This document shows, in pieces, positions 8,211-17,672 of a stretch of 64,000 nt of DNA. Location of the stretch: assembly GCF_018449795.1 (NCBI RefSeq), contig NZ_JAAVVE010000002.1:1-64000 (forward strand). The letters are read 5' to 3'. The notes beneath the pieces were generated by a model that ran no database searches, was not told where the DNA came from, and saw only the letters and a program-made list of their open reading frames with translations. This DNA comes from Sphingomonas sp. dw_22. Lineage in GTDB: Bacteria; Pseudomonadota; Alphaproteobacteria; Sphingomonadales; Sphingomonadaceae. The position numbers and the translations under genes were made by a program. The number at the start of each line of letters is the position of its first letter. Positions within the stretch are counted from its first letter, which is position 1.

Positions 8211-9502
8211 TGCGCCGCATCCTGCCTTTGGTTCCCGAGGCGCTGCTGGCGCTTGCGGTGCTCGCCAGCGTCGCCTGGACGGCGTGGCAGTTCCACCTGC
8301 TCGGCTATCTGCCGCAGCCCTTCGTGTTCGACACCAACGACACGTTCATGGACTGGTTCAACACCGCCTATTGGGCGAACAATCCCGGCACCTATGACGT
8401 GTGGCGCAGCATCTATCCGCCGCTGTCCTTCGTGTTCCTCGACGCGTTCAGCCTGCCCGGCTGCTATCTGAACTCGCCCTTCTATGCGCGCGATTGCGAC
8501 TGGCTGGGGCGGAGCGCGATCCTCGCATTCTACCTGATCGACGTGGCGCTGGTATGGCTGAGTTTCCGCCGCGCCGATCCGCGCACCGCGCCGATGCGGA
8601 CCCTCGCCTTCGGGCTTGGCCTGCCGCTGCTGTTCACGCTGGAGCGGGGCAACCTGATCCTCCCGGCCTTCGCCTGTTTCGTGCTGGCGCATGGGCCGCT
8701 GAACATCGCCCCCTTCTGGCGCCGGGCGGCGACGGCGGCGACGATCAACTTCAAGCCCTATCTGCTGCTGCCCGTGCTCGCGCTGGCGGTGAAGCGCGAA
8801 TGGCGCGCGCTGGAGCTGGCGGGGATCGCGACGATCCTGCTCTATCTCGTGACGCTCGTGATCGTCGGCGGCGGCACGCCGGGCGAGCTGGCCGCCAACA
8901 CCGCCAACTGGGTGGTCTTCCAGACCGGGCAGGTGTGGAACGAAGTCCATTATTCGACCAGCTATGCGCCGCTGCTGCTGATCCGCGCGTCGCAGATGCC
9001 GGTGCTGAGCTTCATCCCCTCGCGCACGATCGAGACGGTCGAGTTCATCGTGCCGATCGCGATCCGCGCGAGCCAATGCATCGCGCTGCTGGCGCTTGCC
9101 GGGGCATGGCTCCAGCCGCGCGCGCTGCCGGCGAACCGGATCGCGGCGATCCTGCTCGGCGCCTATCTCGTGACGCAATCGCCGGGGGGATATACCCAGA
9201 CCTTCCTGCTGTTCCTGGTGCTGCTGGAGCCGTGGCGGCGGCCGGGACCGATCGTCGCGATCGTCTGCGCCTATCTGCTCTGCCTGGTCGCGGACGATGT
9301 GCTCGCGACCGTGCTGGAGGTGCCGGGGGCGAGCTGGCTCAGCGGCCAGCCGGTGACCGCGAGCTTCGGCATCGCGCTCGGCCATTTCGTGCGGCCCGGG
9401 CTCATCATCCTGATCGTCTGGGCGCTTGCGATCGACAGCCTGTTGCTGGTGTGGCGCGCCCATGCGGCGCACCGGCCGAGCCTGGCACTGCAACCGGCAT
9501 GA
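8210..9502 (+). CDS. Polytopic GT-C glycosyltransferase (GT87/DUF2029-like)
   Basis: A 430-residue integral membrane protein with about ten hydrophobic segments. The short motif INFKPYLLLPVLAL resembles the Lys-Pro loop of GT87/DUF2029 mannosyltransferases, which use polyprenyl-phosphate sugars as donors on the periplasmic side. An acidic pair, DTNDTFMDW, near residue 40 sits in the first periplasmic loop, where GT-C enzymes keep catalytic acids. The ATG shares one base with the preceding stop. Inferred role: transfer of the sugar charged by the GtrB-like enzyme. Exact family membership is moderately sure. Confidence 0.7.
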   Translation: MRRILPLVPEALLALAVLASVAWTAWQFHLLGYLPQPFVFDTNDTFMDWFNTAYWANNPGTYDVWRSIYPPLSFVFLDAFSLPGCYLNSPFYARDCDWLGRSAILAFYLIDVALVWLSFRRADPRTAPMRTLAFGLGLPLLFTLERGNLILPAFACFVLAHGPLNIAPFWRRAATAATINFKPYLLLPVLALAVKREWRALELAGIATILLYLVTLVIVGGGTPGELAANTANWVVFQTGQVWNEVHYSTSYAPLLLIRASQMPVLSFIPSRTIETVEFIVPIAIRASQCIALLALAGAWLQPRALPANRIAAILLGAYLVTQSPGGYTQTFLLFLVLLEPWRRPGPIVAIVCAYLLCLVADDVLATVLEVPGASWLSGQPVTASFGIALGHFVRPGLIILIVWALAIDSLLLVWRAHAAHRPSLALQPA

Positions 9503-10509
9503 TCTTCGAGGAGGATCTTGCCGCCGTGGACGCGGCGCTCGCCCCGCTCTGGCCGAGGCTGGACGGCGCGCGCATCTTCATGACCGGCGGCACCGGCTTC
9601 ATCGGCCGCTGGATGCTGGAGGCCCTCGCGCGGGCGCCCATCAGCGCCGAGGTGACGCTGCTCAGCCGCGACCCGCAGGGCTTCGCCGCCCGCGCGCCGC
9701 ATCTGGCCGCGCGCTTCCGGCTGGTGCGGGGCGACGTGCTGGACTTCACGCCGCCCGGGGGCGATTTCACCCACATCATCCACGCCGCCACCGATGCCAG
9801 CGCCGCGCTCAACAAGGGCGACCCGCGCCGGATGTTCGACACCATCCTCCAGGGCACCCGCAACGCGCTGGACCTTGCGGTGGAGCGCGATGCCCGGCTG
9901 CTATTCCTGAGCTCGGGCGCGGTCTATGGCGTCCAGCCCTGGGAGATGACGCATGTGCCCGAGGATTGGCACGGCGGCCCCGATCCGCTCGATCCGCGAT
10001 CGGCCTATGGCGCGGGCAAGCGCGCGACCGAGATGCTCTGCACCATCTACGGCAAGCAGTTCGGGCTGGACGTGGTGGGCGCGCGCATCTTCGCGCTGCT
10101 GGGGCCTTTGCTGTCGCTCGACATCCACTTCGCCGCCGGCAACTTCATCCGCGACGCGATGGCCGGGCGCACGATCCGCATCGAGGGCGATGGGCAGGCG
10201 GTCCGCTCCTATCTCTATGCCGCCGACCTGACGGTGTGGCTCTGGACGCTGCTGCTGGCGGGCGCGCCGGGCATGGTGTGCAATGTCGGCTCCGAGGAGG
10301 CAGTGTCGATCGCCGATCTCGCGCGGCGCACCGCGGCGATCCTGAGCGCGCCCGGCGTCGAGATACTCGGCCTGCCCGATCCCGGCTGGAACCCCGGCCG
10401 CTACGTCCCCTCGACCGCGCGGATACGCGAACAACTGGGCGTCGCGCCGACGATCGGCCTCGACGAAGCGATCCGGCGCACGGCGCTATGGAACGGATGG
10501 AAACCATGA
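9499..10509 (+). CDS. NAD-dependent sugar epimerase/dehydratase (extended SDR)
   Basis: A 336-residue extended short-chain dehydrogenase/reductase acting on a nucleotide sugar. The nucleotide-binding motif is FMTGGTGFIGRWM near residue 28. The catalytic serine region is LFLSSGAVYG and the catalytic pair is SAYGAGKRATE (YxxxK). VGSEEAVSIADLA resembles the substrate-side motif of GDP/dTDP-sugar epimerases. The start overlaps the previous stop by four bases. It probably modifies the NDP-sugar used by this cluster; the reaction (epimerisation, dehydration or reduction) cannot be fixed from sequence. Confidence 0.88.
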   Translation: MIFEEDLAAVDAALAPLWPRLDGARIFMTGGTGFIGRWMLEALARAPISAEVTLLSRDPQGFAARAPHLAARFRLVRGDVLDFTPPGGDFTHIIHAATDASAALNKGDPRRMFDTILQGTRNALDLAVERDARLLFLSSGAVYGVQPWEMTHVPEDWHGGPDPLDPRSAYGAGKRATEMLCTIYGKQFGLDVVGARIFALLGPLLSLDIHFAAGNFIRDAMAGRTIRIEGDGQAVRSYLYAADLTVWLWTLLLAGAPGMVCNVGSEEAVSIADLARRTAAILSAPGVEILGLPDPGWNPGRYVPSTARIREQLGVAPTIGLDEAIRRTALWNGWKP

Positions 10510-12326
10510 CCAAGATGAAACTCGCCGCCTGGGTGGCGGACCGGCTGGCCGAACGCGGCATTCGCGACGTCTTCATGCTGACCGGCGGGGGCGCGATGCA
10601 CCTCAACCATGCGCTCGGCACGCATGCCGAACTCACGACCATCTTCACCCATCACGAACAGGCGCTGTCGATGGCGGCGGAAGCCTATTACCGCCTCACC
10701 AACCGGCTGGCGGTGGTCAACGTCACCTCCGGCCCCGGCGGGACCAATGCGATCACCGGCGTCTATGGCGCCTGGGTCGATTCGATCGGGATGCTGGTCC
10801 TGTCGGGCCAGGTGAAGACCGAGACGACGGTGCGCGCCACCGGGCTCCCCTTGCGCCAATATGGCGACCAGGAGCTCGACATCGAGGAGCTGGTGCGGCC
10901 GATCACCAAATATGCCGTGATGGTCACCGATCCGAACACGATCCGCTACCATCTCGAAAAGGCGCTCTACCTCGCCACCAGCGGGCGGCCCGGGCCGGTA
11001 TGGCTCGACATTCCGCTCGACGTGCAGGCCACGCAGATCGATCCCGATTCCCTGCCCGGCTTCGATCCCGCCGAGCTGGACGAGCCGTGGAAGCGCACCG
11101 ACCTGCCCGCCACCGCCGCCGCGATCCTCGACAAGCTGCGTGCCGCCGAACGGCCGGTGGTGTTCGCCGGCGGTGGCGTGCGGCTGAGCGGGGCGTATGC
11201 CGACTTCCTGAAGCTGATCGAGAAGCTCGGCGTCCCCGTCGTCACCGGCTGGAACGCGCATGACGTGCTGTGGAACGCACACCCGCTCTATGCCGGCCGG
11301 CCCGGCACGGTGGGCGACCGCGGCGGCAACATGGTGACGCAGAGCGCCGACCTGCTGATCGTCCTCGGCAGCCGCCTCAACATCCGCCAGGTCAGCTACA
11401 ACTGGAAGACCTTCGCGCGGGAGGCGTACAAGATCTGGGTCGACATCGATCCCGTCGAGCTGCGCAAGCCGACCGTCGTGCCGGACATGCCGGTGGTGGC
11501 CGATCTGGCCGATCTGATCCCTGCTTTGCTCGCCCAGCCTTATGCCGGGCCGAGCGACGGCCAGCTCGAATGGCTCGAATGGGCACGCGAGCGGGTCCGC
11601 CAGTTCCCGACGGTGCTGCCCGAATATCGCGACCATGGCCCCGCCAACCACCCCTATGTCGCAATGGATACGCTGTTCCGCGCGCTGGACGAGGACGACA
11701 TCACCGTCACCGGCAACGGCAGCGCCTGCGTAGTCAGCTTCCAGGCGGCCGAGATCAAGCGCGGCCAGCGCATCTGGACCAACTCCGGCTGCGCGACGAT
11801 GGGATACGACCTGCCCGCCGCGATCGGCGCCTGCGCCGCGACTTCGGCCAAGCAGCGCGTGATCTGCATCGCCGGCGACGGCAGCATCATGATGAACCTG
11901 CAGGAGATGCAGACGATCGCCGGCAACGGCCTGCCGGTGAAGGTCTTCCTGCTCAACAACAACGGCTATGTCTCGATCTTCCAGACGCACCGCAACTTCT
12001 TCAACGGCGTGGAAGTGGGCGGCGGGCCGAAGAGCAACGTAACCTTCCCCGATTTCGCCAAGATCGCCGCCGCGTTCGGCTTCGCCTATTTCCGCGCTTC
12101 GGGGCATGGCGACCTGTCCGAAGCGATCGAGGGCGCGCTTGTCACCGAGGGGCCGGTGTTCTGCGAGATCATGGTCGACGAGCATGTCGCCTTCGCGCCC
12201 AAGCTCAGCGCCAAGGCGCATCCGGACGGCCGCATCACCTCGCCCGCGCTGGAGGATCTATCGCCCTTCCTGCCGCGTGACGTGCTGCGCGCGAACATGC
12301 GGATCGATCTGCTGGAGGAGTCATGA
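10506..12326 (+). CDS. Thiamine-diphosphate-dependent enzyme, acetolactate-synthase-like
   Basis: A 606-residue enzyme with the three ThDP-family domains. The N-terminal PYR domain has the catalytic glutamate context TIFTHHEQALSMAAEAYYR, followed by a central domain and a C-terminal PP domain with the ThDP/Mg motif from GDGSIMMNLQEM to NNNGY. It is like acetolactate synthase but sits in a glycan operon. Related flavoenzymes such as YerE attach a two-carbon unit from pyruvate to keto sugars to make branched sugars, a plausible role here. ATG at 10506 overlaps the previous stop; an in-frame ATG at 10497 is an alternative. Confidence 0.85.
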   Translation: MTKMKLAAWVADRLAERGIRDVFMLTGGGAMHLNHALGTHAELTTIFTHHEQALSMAAEAYYRLTNRLAVVNVTSGPGGTNAITGVYGAWVDSIGMLVLSGQVKTETTVRATGLPLRQYGDQELDIEELVRPITKYAVMVTDPNTIRYHLEKALYLATSGRPGPVWLDIPLDVQATQIDPDSLPGFDPAELDEPWKRTDLPATAAAILDKLRAAERPVVFAGGGVRLSGAYADFLKLIEKLGVPVVTGWNAHDVLWNAHPLYAGRPGTVGDRGGNMVTQSADLLIVLGSRLNIRQVSYNWKTFAREAYKIWVDIDPVELRKPTVVPDMPVVADLADLIPALLAQPYAGPSDGQLEWLEWARERVRQFPTVLPEYRDHGPANHPYVAMDTLFRALDEDDITVTGNGSACVVSFQAAEIKRGQRIWTNSGCATMGYDLPAAIGACAATSAKQRVICIAGDGSIMMNLQEMQTIAGNGLPVKVFLLNNNGYVSIFQTHRNFFNGVEVGGGPKSNVTFPDFAKIAAAFGFAYFRASGHGDLSEAIEGALVTEGPVFCEIMVDEHVAFAPKLSAKAHPDGRITSPALEDLSPFLPRDVLRANMRIDLLEES

Positions 12327-12733
12327 TCGCCCAATCTGCAAGGCATGGCGGGCGCCCGCTGCGCTTCGCCGCGGCGGGCGCGGCGAATACCGTGTTCGGG
12401 CTCGCCATCTATCCGCTGCTGCTGTGGAGCGCGCCCCTGCTCCACACGCACTACTTGGTGGCGCTCGGCATCGCGCAGGCGGTGAGCCTGTGCTTCGCCT
12501 TCACCACCTACAAGCTCGGCGTGTTCCGCACGCGCGGCAATATCGCCCGCGAGTTCGGCGCCTTTTCCAGCTTCTACCTGTTCAACTATGCCGCCAACTG
12601 GGCAGCGCTGCCGCTGCTCGTGGAGCTGGCGGCGATCCCGCCGGTGCTGGCGCAACTCGGCTTCACCGCCGTCCTGATCGTCGGCAGCTATTTCTGGCAC
12701 AGCCGGGTGAGCTTCGCCGGGGGCAAGCGATGA
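12323..12733 (+). CDS. GtrA-family membrane protein
   Basis: A 136-residue protein with four hydrophobic segments and GtrA-type features: RFAAAGAANTVFGLAIYPLLL at the start, FAFTTYKLGVFR after TM2, and a C-terminal FWHSRVSF. GtrA proteins are thought to flip polyprenyl-phosphate-linked sugars across the inner membrane. Its start overlaps the ThDP enzyme stop and its stop overlaps the methyltransferase start. With the GtrB-like enzyme at 7251 it supports a Gtr-type pathway. Confidence 0.87.
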   Translation: MIAQSARHGGRPLRFAAAGAANTVFGLAIYPLLLWSAPLLHTHYLVALGIAQAVSLCFAFTTYKLGVFRTRGNIAREFGAFSSFYLFNYAANWAALPLLVELAAIPPVLAQLGFTAVLIVGSYFWHSRVSFAGGKR

Positions 12734-13692
12734 GCGGCGGCTTCCGGCGCCGGGAGTGCCCGATGTGCGGGGCTACCGCCGCACGCGAGGAAGTGCATAG
12801 CCGCTTCCGCGCCGAGGCGATGACGGTCGCCGCGTTGCGGCCCTATTGGGAGGGGCTGTTCAAGGAGAAGCCGTTCTTCTCCTATCATCGCTGCGCGACC
12901 TGTGGCCTGCTCTACGCCCCCTATTTCTTCGACGCAGACGAGTTGGCGTCGCTCTATGCCCGGATGGCGCCCAACATGGAGGTGGTTTCCAGTGACGCCA
13001 TCGCCGCCACCCAGCGCGGCTATTTCGCTCACGCCGCGGCGCGCGCCGAGCTGAAGGGCGGCTATCTCGAGATCGGACCGGACGTCGGCCATATCGTCGG
13101 CGAAGCGGCGCGGAACGGCGATTTCGAGCATTTCTGGCTGTTCGAGCCCAACCGCGCGATCCACCGCGACCTGCTTGACGCCGCCGCCGGCCGCCCGGCC
13201 ACTTTGCTGCCCGACATGGACGACCTGACGGCGGTGCCCGATGCGTCGATCGGCCTCGCGGTGATGGTCCATGTGCTCGACCACCTGCTCGATCCGCTGG
13301 CGATGCTCGAACAGATCCGCGCCAAGCTGCGCCCCGGCGGCACACTGATGATCGTCACGCATAACGAGCGCTCGCTGCTCCGCCGGGTGATGGGCACGCG
13401 CTGGCCGCCCTTCTGCCTGCAGCATCCCTTGCTCTACAGTCCGGCGACGATCGGCAGCCTGCTGACGCGCGCCGGCTTCGGCGACATCGCCGTGGAGGCC
13501 AGCCGCAACTATTTCCCGCTCGATTTCGTCGCCCGCCAGGCGGCGTGGACGATCGGCATGAAGCCGCCGCGCTGGCTGCCGCTCCCGCGCCGCGCGATCG
13601 GGCTGAAACTGGGCAACATGATCACGCTCGCCGGCGTGCCGCGCCAGCCGGCCGCCGCGCGCCGGGCGAAGCGGCTGGAGGCGGTGTCATAA
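12730..13692 (+). CDS. SAM-dependent methyltransferase with N-terminal Cys4 zinc site
   Basis: A 320-residue class I methyltransferase of the Methyltransf_23 type. Two CxxC pairs (CPMCG near residue 10 and CATCGLLY near residue 57) form a predicted zinc ribbon. The SAM-binding strand is GGYLEIGPDVGHIVGEA, followed by the VMVHVLDHLLDPLAMLEQI and LRPGGTLMIVTHNE motifs. Zinc-ribbon methyltransferases of this kind are common in O-antigen and sugar C-/O-methylation pathways. It overlaps both neighbours, so it is part of the same translational unit. Confidence 0.82.
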   Translation: MSGGFRRRECPMCGATAAREEVHSRFRAEAMTVAALRPYWEGLFKEKPFFSYHRCATCGLLYAPYFFDADELASLYARMAPNMEVVSSDAIAATQRGYFAHAAARAELKGGYLEIGPDVGHIVGEAARNGDFEHFWLFEPNRAIHRDLLDAAAGRPATLLPDMDDLTAVPDASIGLAVMVHVLDHLLDPLAMLEQIRAKLRPGGTLMIVTHNERSLLRRVMGTRWPPFCLQHPLLYSPATIGSLLTRAGFGDIAVEASRNYFPLDFVARQAAWTIGMKPPRWLPLPRRAIGLKLGNMITLAGVPRQPAAARRAKRLEAVS

Positions 13693-15314
13693 TCGCCGCC
13701 CTCGCGGCACGCCCCCGCCTCCTCCAGCGCTGCGCGTTGCTCGCGGTACTGCTGCTGGCACTCGGCCTGCGCCTGCACGGCGTGGGCTTCGGGCTGCCCG
13801 CGCTCAACGATCCCGATGAACCGCTGTTCGTGATGACCGCGCTCGACATGCTGCGCGATCACAGCCTAAATCCCGGCTGGTTCGGCCATCCGGCGACGAC
13901 GACGCTCTATTGCCTGGCTGCGATCTTCTACCTGACCGGTGCGATCGGGATCGCCACCGGGCGCTTTGCCGACGCGCACGCCTTTGCCGGCGCGGTCTAT
14001 GCCGATCCGGGGATCATCTTCCTGCCCGGGCGGCTGTTCATCGTCGCATGTGGCGTCGCCTGCGTGTGGCTCATCTACCGGATCGGCACGCGGATCGGCG
14101 ACCGGCGGCTGGGGCTGCTCGCGGCCTTCTTCCTCGCGATCAACGCGGTCCATATCGAATATTCGCAGATCATCCGCACCGATGTGCAAGCCAGCGTCTT
14201 CATGCTGCTGGGGACGCTGAGCGCCATCGCGATCGCGCAGGACGGGCGGCGGCGCGATTATGTCCTGGCAGGCATCTGCGTAGGGCTGGCCTGCGCGACC
14301 AAATGGCCTGCGGCCATGATCCTGGCGAGCCCGCTTTGCGCAGGGCTGATGCGCTGGCGGCACGAGCGCGGCGTGCCGGTCGATCTGGTGCTGCTGGGGC
14401 TGGTCTCGGTCGCCACGCTGTTTGTGGCATCGCCCTATCTGCTGCTCGACTATCCGACCGTGCTGCAAGACCTGGTTGGCGAGGCCCGCCCTGTTCATCC
14501 CGGCGCGACCGGCGCGGGGTTTCTCGCCAATCTCGCCTGGTATGTCTCGCACCCGCTGCTGCGCTCACTGGGCGCGGGCGGGCTGCTGCTCGCCGCGCTG
14601 GGCCTGGCCGGAATGGCGCGCGACACGCGGATCCGCTGGGCGGTCCTGCCGGCCTGCCTCGCCTTCCTCGTGCTGATCTGTTCCCAGGCACTGCTGTGGG
14701 AGCGCTGGATCGTGCCGCTGCTGCCCTTCGCGGCACTGGCGATGGCCTATGGGCTGCACATGGCGGCGGGAGCGGTTTCGCGCGTCACCCGCCTTCGCGA
14801 AGGTCCGTTCGCATGGGGTGCCGCCCTGCTGCTCGCGATCCCGATGCTGCACGCCACATGGACCAGCGCGGAGGAGCGGCTGCACGACACGCGGCAGATG
14901 GCGGCTTCCTGGGTCCGCGCCCATGTGCCGCCCGGCGCGACCATTCTGGTCGAGCATGCCGCGTTCGACCTGTTCCAGGGGCCGTGGCAGTTGCGCTTCC
15001 CGATCGGCAGCGCCGGCTGCGTCGATGTCCGCCAGGCGCTCGGCGGCCGCATCCGCTATTCGCGCGTCGAGAAGCTGCGCGCCGGAAGCCCGGTGGTCGA
15101 TATCGGCTATGTCGCCCCCGCCAGGCTCGCCACCTGCCGCGCCGACTATGCGATCTTCAGCCATTACGACCGCTATGCCGCGGACGGCGCCACATTCGGG
15201 CCGCAGCTCGCCCGCTATCGCGCGCTCATGCGCAACGGGGAGGTCCGGGCCAACATCCGTCCGGCCCCCGGCCATTCGAGCGGCCCGGACATCCTCATCA
15301 TCCGGCTGCGTTAG
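13689..15314 (+). CDS. GT39/PMT-like polytopic glycosyltransferase (start uncertain)
   Basis: An integral membrane transferase of about 540 residues with roughly ten hydrophobic segments. The first periplasmic loop, LPALNDPDEPLFV, carries the acidic motif typical of ArnT/PMT-like GT-C enzymes. A soluble C-terminal domain of about 150 residues follows the last helix. The start is a puzzle: no ATG/GTG/TTG stands where homology implies. The frame meets the previous stop as ATAA, so an ATA start at 13689 would mimic the ATGA overlaps of its neighbours. Alternatives are TTG at 13737 or GTG at 13545. It ends the glycan cluster. Confidence 0.75.
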   Translation: MIAALAARPRLLQRCALLAVLLLALGLRLHGVGFGLPALNDPDEPLFVMTALDMLRDHSLNPGWFGHPATTTLYCLAAIFYLTGAIGIATGRFADAHAFAGAVYADPGIIFLPGRLFIVACGVACVWLIYRIGTRIGDRRLGLLAAFFLAINAVHIEYSQIIRTDVQASVFMLLGTLSAIAIAQDGRRRDYVLAGICVGLACATKWPAAMILASPLCAGLMRWRHERGVPVDLVLLGLVSVATLFVASPYLLLDYPTVLQDLVGEARPVHPGATGAGFLANLAWYVSHPLLRSLGAGGLLLAALGLAGMARDTRIRWAVLPACLAFLVLICSQALLWERWIVPLLPFAALAMAYGLHMAAGAVSRVTRLREGPFAWGAALLLAIPMLHATWTSAEERLHDTRQMAASWVRAHVPPGATILVEHAAFDLFQGPWQLRFPIGSAGCVDVRQALGGRIRYSRVEKLRAGSPVVDIGYVAPARLATCRADYAIFSHYDRYAADGATFGPQLARYRALMRNGEVRANIRPAPGHSSGPDILIIRLR

Positions 15315-15472
15315 TCGCCCTGCTCCGCCCCGCCGACCTCGATGCATGGGAGCCGGTGAAGATGATCGACGGCCCCGGCCTGTTGGGGGGCCATGCCTGC
15401 AACTGGCCGTCGCTCGAACTGCAACCTGCCTATCATGACTTCGGCCTACGGAACCAAGGCTACGCGTGCCCG

Positions 15473-15862
15473 TCAGTCGCCGCTGATCTCTTCCCCGTCG
15501 TCCTCCAACTTCGCCTTGACGCGACTGGAACGGACTTCCTGGATCACCGCCTCGATCGCGAGCAGGACTTCGCGCCCTTGATCGGTCTTGCCGTTGGTGT
15601 CCTCGGGATCGTCCGCGAATAGCGCCTTCGCCTGCGCCGCGAGATCGACGAGCTTCGCATAGCGCTCCTCGCCCAACTTCTTGCGGACGACGCCGAAGCT
15701 TTCGACAAGGACGTGAAATTCGCTTTCGAGGTTACGTTCCGGAAAGACACCTGATTCATCGATGAACGTCGGCGCCCAGAGAAACATCGCGCCCAACAGG
15801 TCATAGATCTCGCTCAGCGAGGCCGGGATATATGGATTGGGGTTGTGATAGGAGCGGGTCAT
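15473..15862 (-). CDS. Hypothetical acidic protein
   Basis: A 129-residue soluble protein that I do not recognise. It begins MTRSYHNPNPYIP and is rich in Glu/Asp/Lys toward the C-terminus, which is probably helical (FGVVRKKLGEERYAKLVDLAAQ; VLLAIEAVIQEVRSSRVKAKL). No signal peptide or membrane segment is visible. Balanced composition and a GGAG ten bases before the ATG argue that it is real. It converges with the glycan cluster and may be transcribed alone. Confidence 0.65.
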   Translation of the reverse strand: MTRSYHNPNPYIPASLSEIYDLLGAMFLWAPTFIDESGVFPERNLESEFHVLVESFGVVRKKLGEERYAKLVDLAAQAKALFADDPEDTNGKTDQGREVLLAIEAVIQEVRSSRVKAKLEDDGEEISGD

Positions 15863-16426
15863 CGTTTCATCTCCGGACGTGGGATGGCGTAGGTGTTTCC
15901 CGGCCCGCTCTCAAATATCGCGTCCCGGCAGTCGCCGGCCGGCACGAAGGCGCGCGTCGCTCAGTCGATGCAACTGGAGTAGGAGCTTGTTCCATTCCTT
16001 GTCCTTCAACGGCCGGATCGAAACAAAATAAGAACGAACCCCACAAGTCAACAAGGGAAAAGCAGCACGGCCACGCCGCCCGGCTCGTGCGGCCAAGCGC
16101 CAATTCTCGTGACAGGCGCCTATCTGAAGTTTCCGGGCATTGGGGCGCTGAAGAGAGGGGACGACTGGCAATGGGTTCCGCTCACAAGTGCCGACGGGGC
16201 TCGGTCATCCCGGGATCGTCGCATGCCCGCCCTGCCCCTCACGGATGCATCAGCGGTTCCTGAGATGCGCCTCGACCAACACCACGACATTGCTCAGGTC
16301 CATTCGAATCCCGCTATATGACCATAACACCAAGGGAGGATAATAACCGATACTGGGTTGATCTACCTCTGCCCGGCGACCAGATGCGGCCATCAACGAA
16401 AGCGGCTGATCCCCAAGGAGGCGAAG
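15863..16426. other. Intergenic stretch without a supported gene
   Basis: These 564 bases separate the acidic hypothetical from the MFS gene. Several short frames are open, but none has a recognisable domain, a good ribosome site and sensible composition together. An A-rich patch near 16020-16060 and the last ~100 bases probably hold the MFS promoter. A minus-strand frame near 15915-16040 (SYFVSIRPLKDKEWN) looks faintly protein-like and could be debris of a lost gene. Confidence 0.4.
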
Positions 16427-17665
16427 ATGGACGCCATCAGCGATATCGGAGCCGCTGGCCAGGCGGCGGACGGCAAACACGGACTCAGCCGCGGATTGAC
16501 CTTCGCCATGGCGGTCGCCGCCGGCGTGGCCGTCGCCAACATCTATTACAACCAGCCGATGCTCGGCGTGATCGAGCGCGAGCTACCGGGAAACCTCACC
16601 GGGCTGATCCCGACGGCAACGCAGCTCGGCTATGCGGCAGGCCTGTTCCTGCTCGTCCCGCTGGGCGATCTGCTGGAGCGCAAGCGCCTGATCGTCACCC
16701 AGTTCATGGTGCTTGCCGTCGCGCTGGTGGCGACCGCCCTGGCGCCGAACGTCACGCTGATCCTGGTCGCCTCGCTGGCAGTCGGCGTCGCATCGACGGT
16801 GGCGCAGCAGATCGTGCCGTTCGCCGCGCATCTCTCCGCGCCCGAGCGCCGCGGCGCGACGGTCGGGACGGTGATGGCGGGCCTTTTGTGCGGTATCCTG
16901 CTCAGCCGCACGCTTGCCGGCTTCGTCGCCACCCATGCGGGCTGGCGCGAGATGTTCCTGCTCGGCGTGCCGATGGCGCTGGGCACTGCGGCGCTGATGG
17001 CCGTGCGGCTCCCGCGCAGCCATCCCGAAAGCACGCTGCGATACGGCGCTTTGATGGCGTCGCTCGTGCACCTATGGCGCGAGTTCGGGCCGCTTCGCCT
17101 CGCCGCCGTCACGCAGGCCCTGTTGTTCGCAGCGTTCACGGCCTTCTGGACGATCCTCGCGCTGCAACTGCAAGCGCGCTTCGGTCTCGGCGCCGATATC
17201 GCCGGACTGTTCGGCATCGTCGGCGCGGTCGGCATCCTGGCCGCCCCGGTCGCCGGGCGCATCGCCGACAAGCGCGGGCCGCGACCGGTCGTGGCGCTCG
17301 GCGCGATCCTCGCGGTCCTGTCCTGGGCCGTGTTCGGCCTCTGGCAGTCGATCGCCGGCCTCGTGGTCGGCGTGATCCTTCTCGACTTCGCGGTGCAGAG
17401 CGCGCTTATCTCCAACCAGCACCTGGTCTATGCGCTCCGTCCCGCCGCCCGCGCGCGCCTCAACACGATCTTCATGGGGTCGATGTTCCTCGGCGGCGCC
17501 GCGGGATCCGCTGCCGCGACCGCGGCCTGGAACCTGGGCGGATGGCCGGCGGTATCGATCATGGCCGTGCTGCTTTCGGGGGCCGCCGCGCTGCTCCAGT
17601 TGCGCAGCCTGAGCCGGGAGCGCCGTGCCCGTCCCGGCTTGGACCCCCAACGAATGTCGGGGTAG
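16427..17665 (+). CDS. MFS drug/metabolite exporter
   Basis: A 412-residue major-facilitator protein with twelve predicted membrane segments. The N-terminal [16 protein letters not shown] and the TM2-3 loop [14 protein letters not shown] resemble the YdhP/AraJ-like exporter group. A second-half loop, [13 protein letters not shown], is the pseudo-repeat of motif A. The start is the ATG at 16427, preceded by AAGGAGG at 7-bp spacing, the clearest ribosome site in the area. It converges on prpE with only 7 bp between stops. Substrate unknown. Confidence 0.85.
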   Translation: MDAISDIGAAGQAADGKHGLSRGLTFAMAVAAGVAVANIYYNQPMLGVIERELPGNLTGLIPTATQLGYAAGLFLLVPLGDLLERKRLIVTQFMVLAVALVATALAPNVTLILVASLAVGVASTVAQQIVPFAAHLSAPERRGATVGTVMAGLLCGILLSRTLAGFVATHAGWREMFLLGVPMALGTAALMAVRLPRSHPESTLRYGALMASLVHLWREFGPLRLAAVTQALLFAAFTAFWTILALQLQARFGLGADIAGLFGIVGAVGILAAPVAGRIADKRGPRPVVALGAILAVLSWAVFGLWQSIAGLVVGVILLDFAVQSALISNQHLVYALRPAARARLNTIFMGSMFLGGAAGSAAATAAWNLGGWPAVSIMAVLLSGAAALLQLRSLSRERRARPGLDPQRMSG

Positions 17666-17672
17666 CGCAGGT

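Noticed and set aside
15315..15472. Protein-like stretch LLRPADLDAWEPVKMIDGPG after the last glycan gene
   Set aside because: Short, no start, not recognisable; may be chance coding potential in GC-rich DNA.
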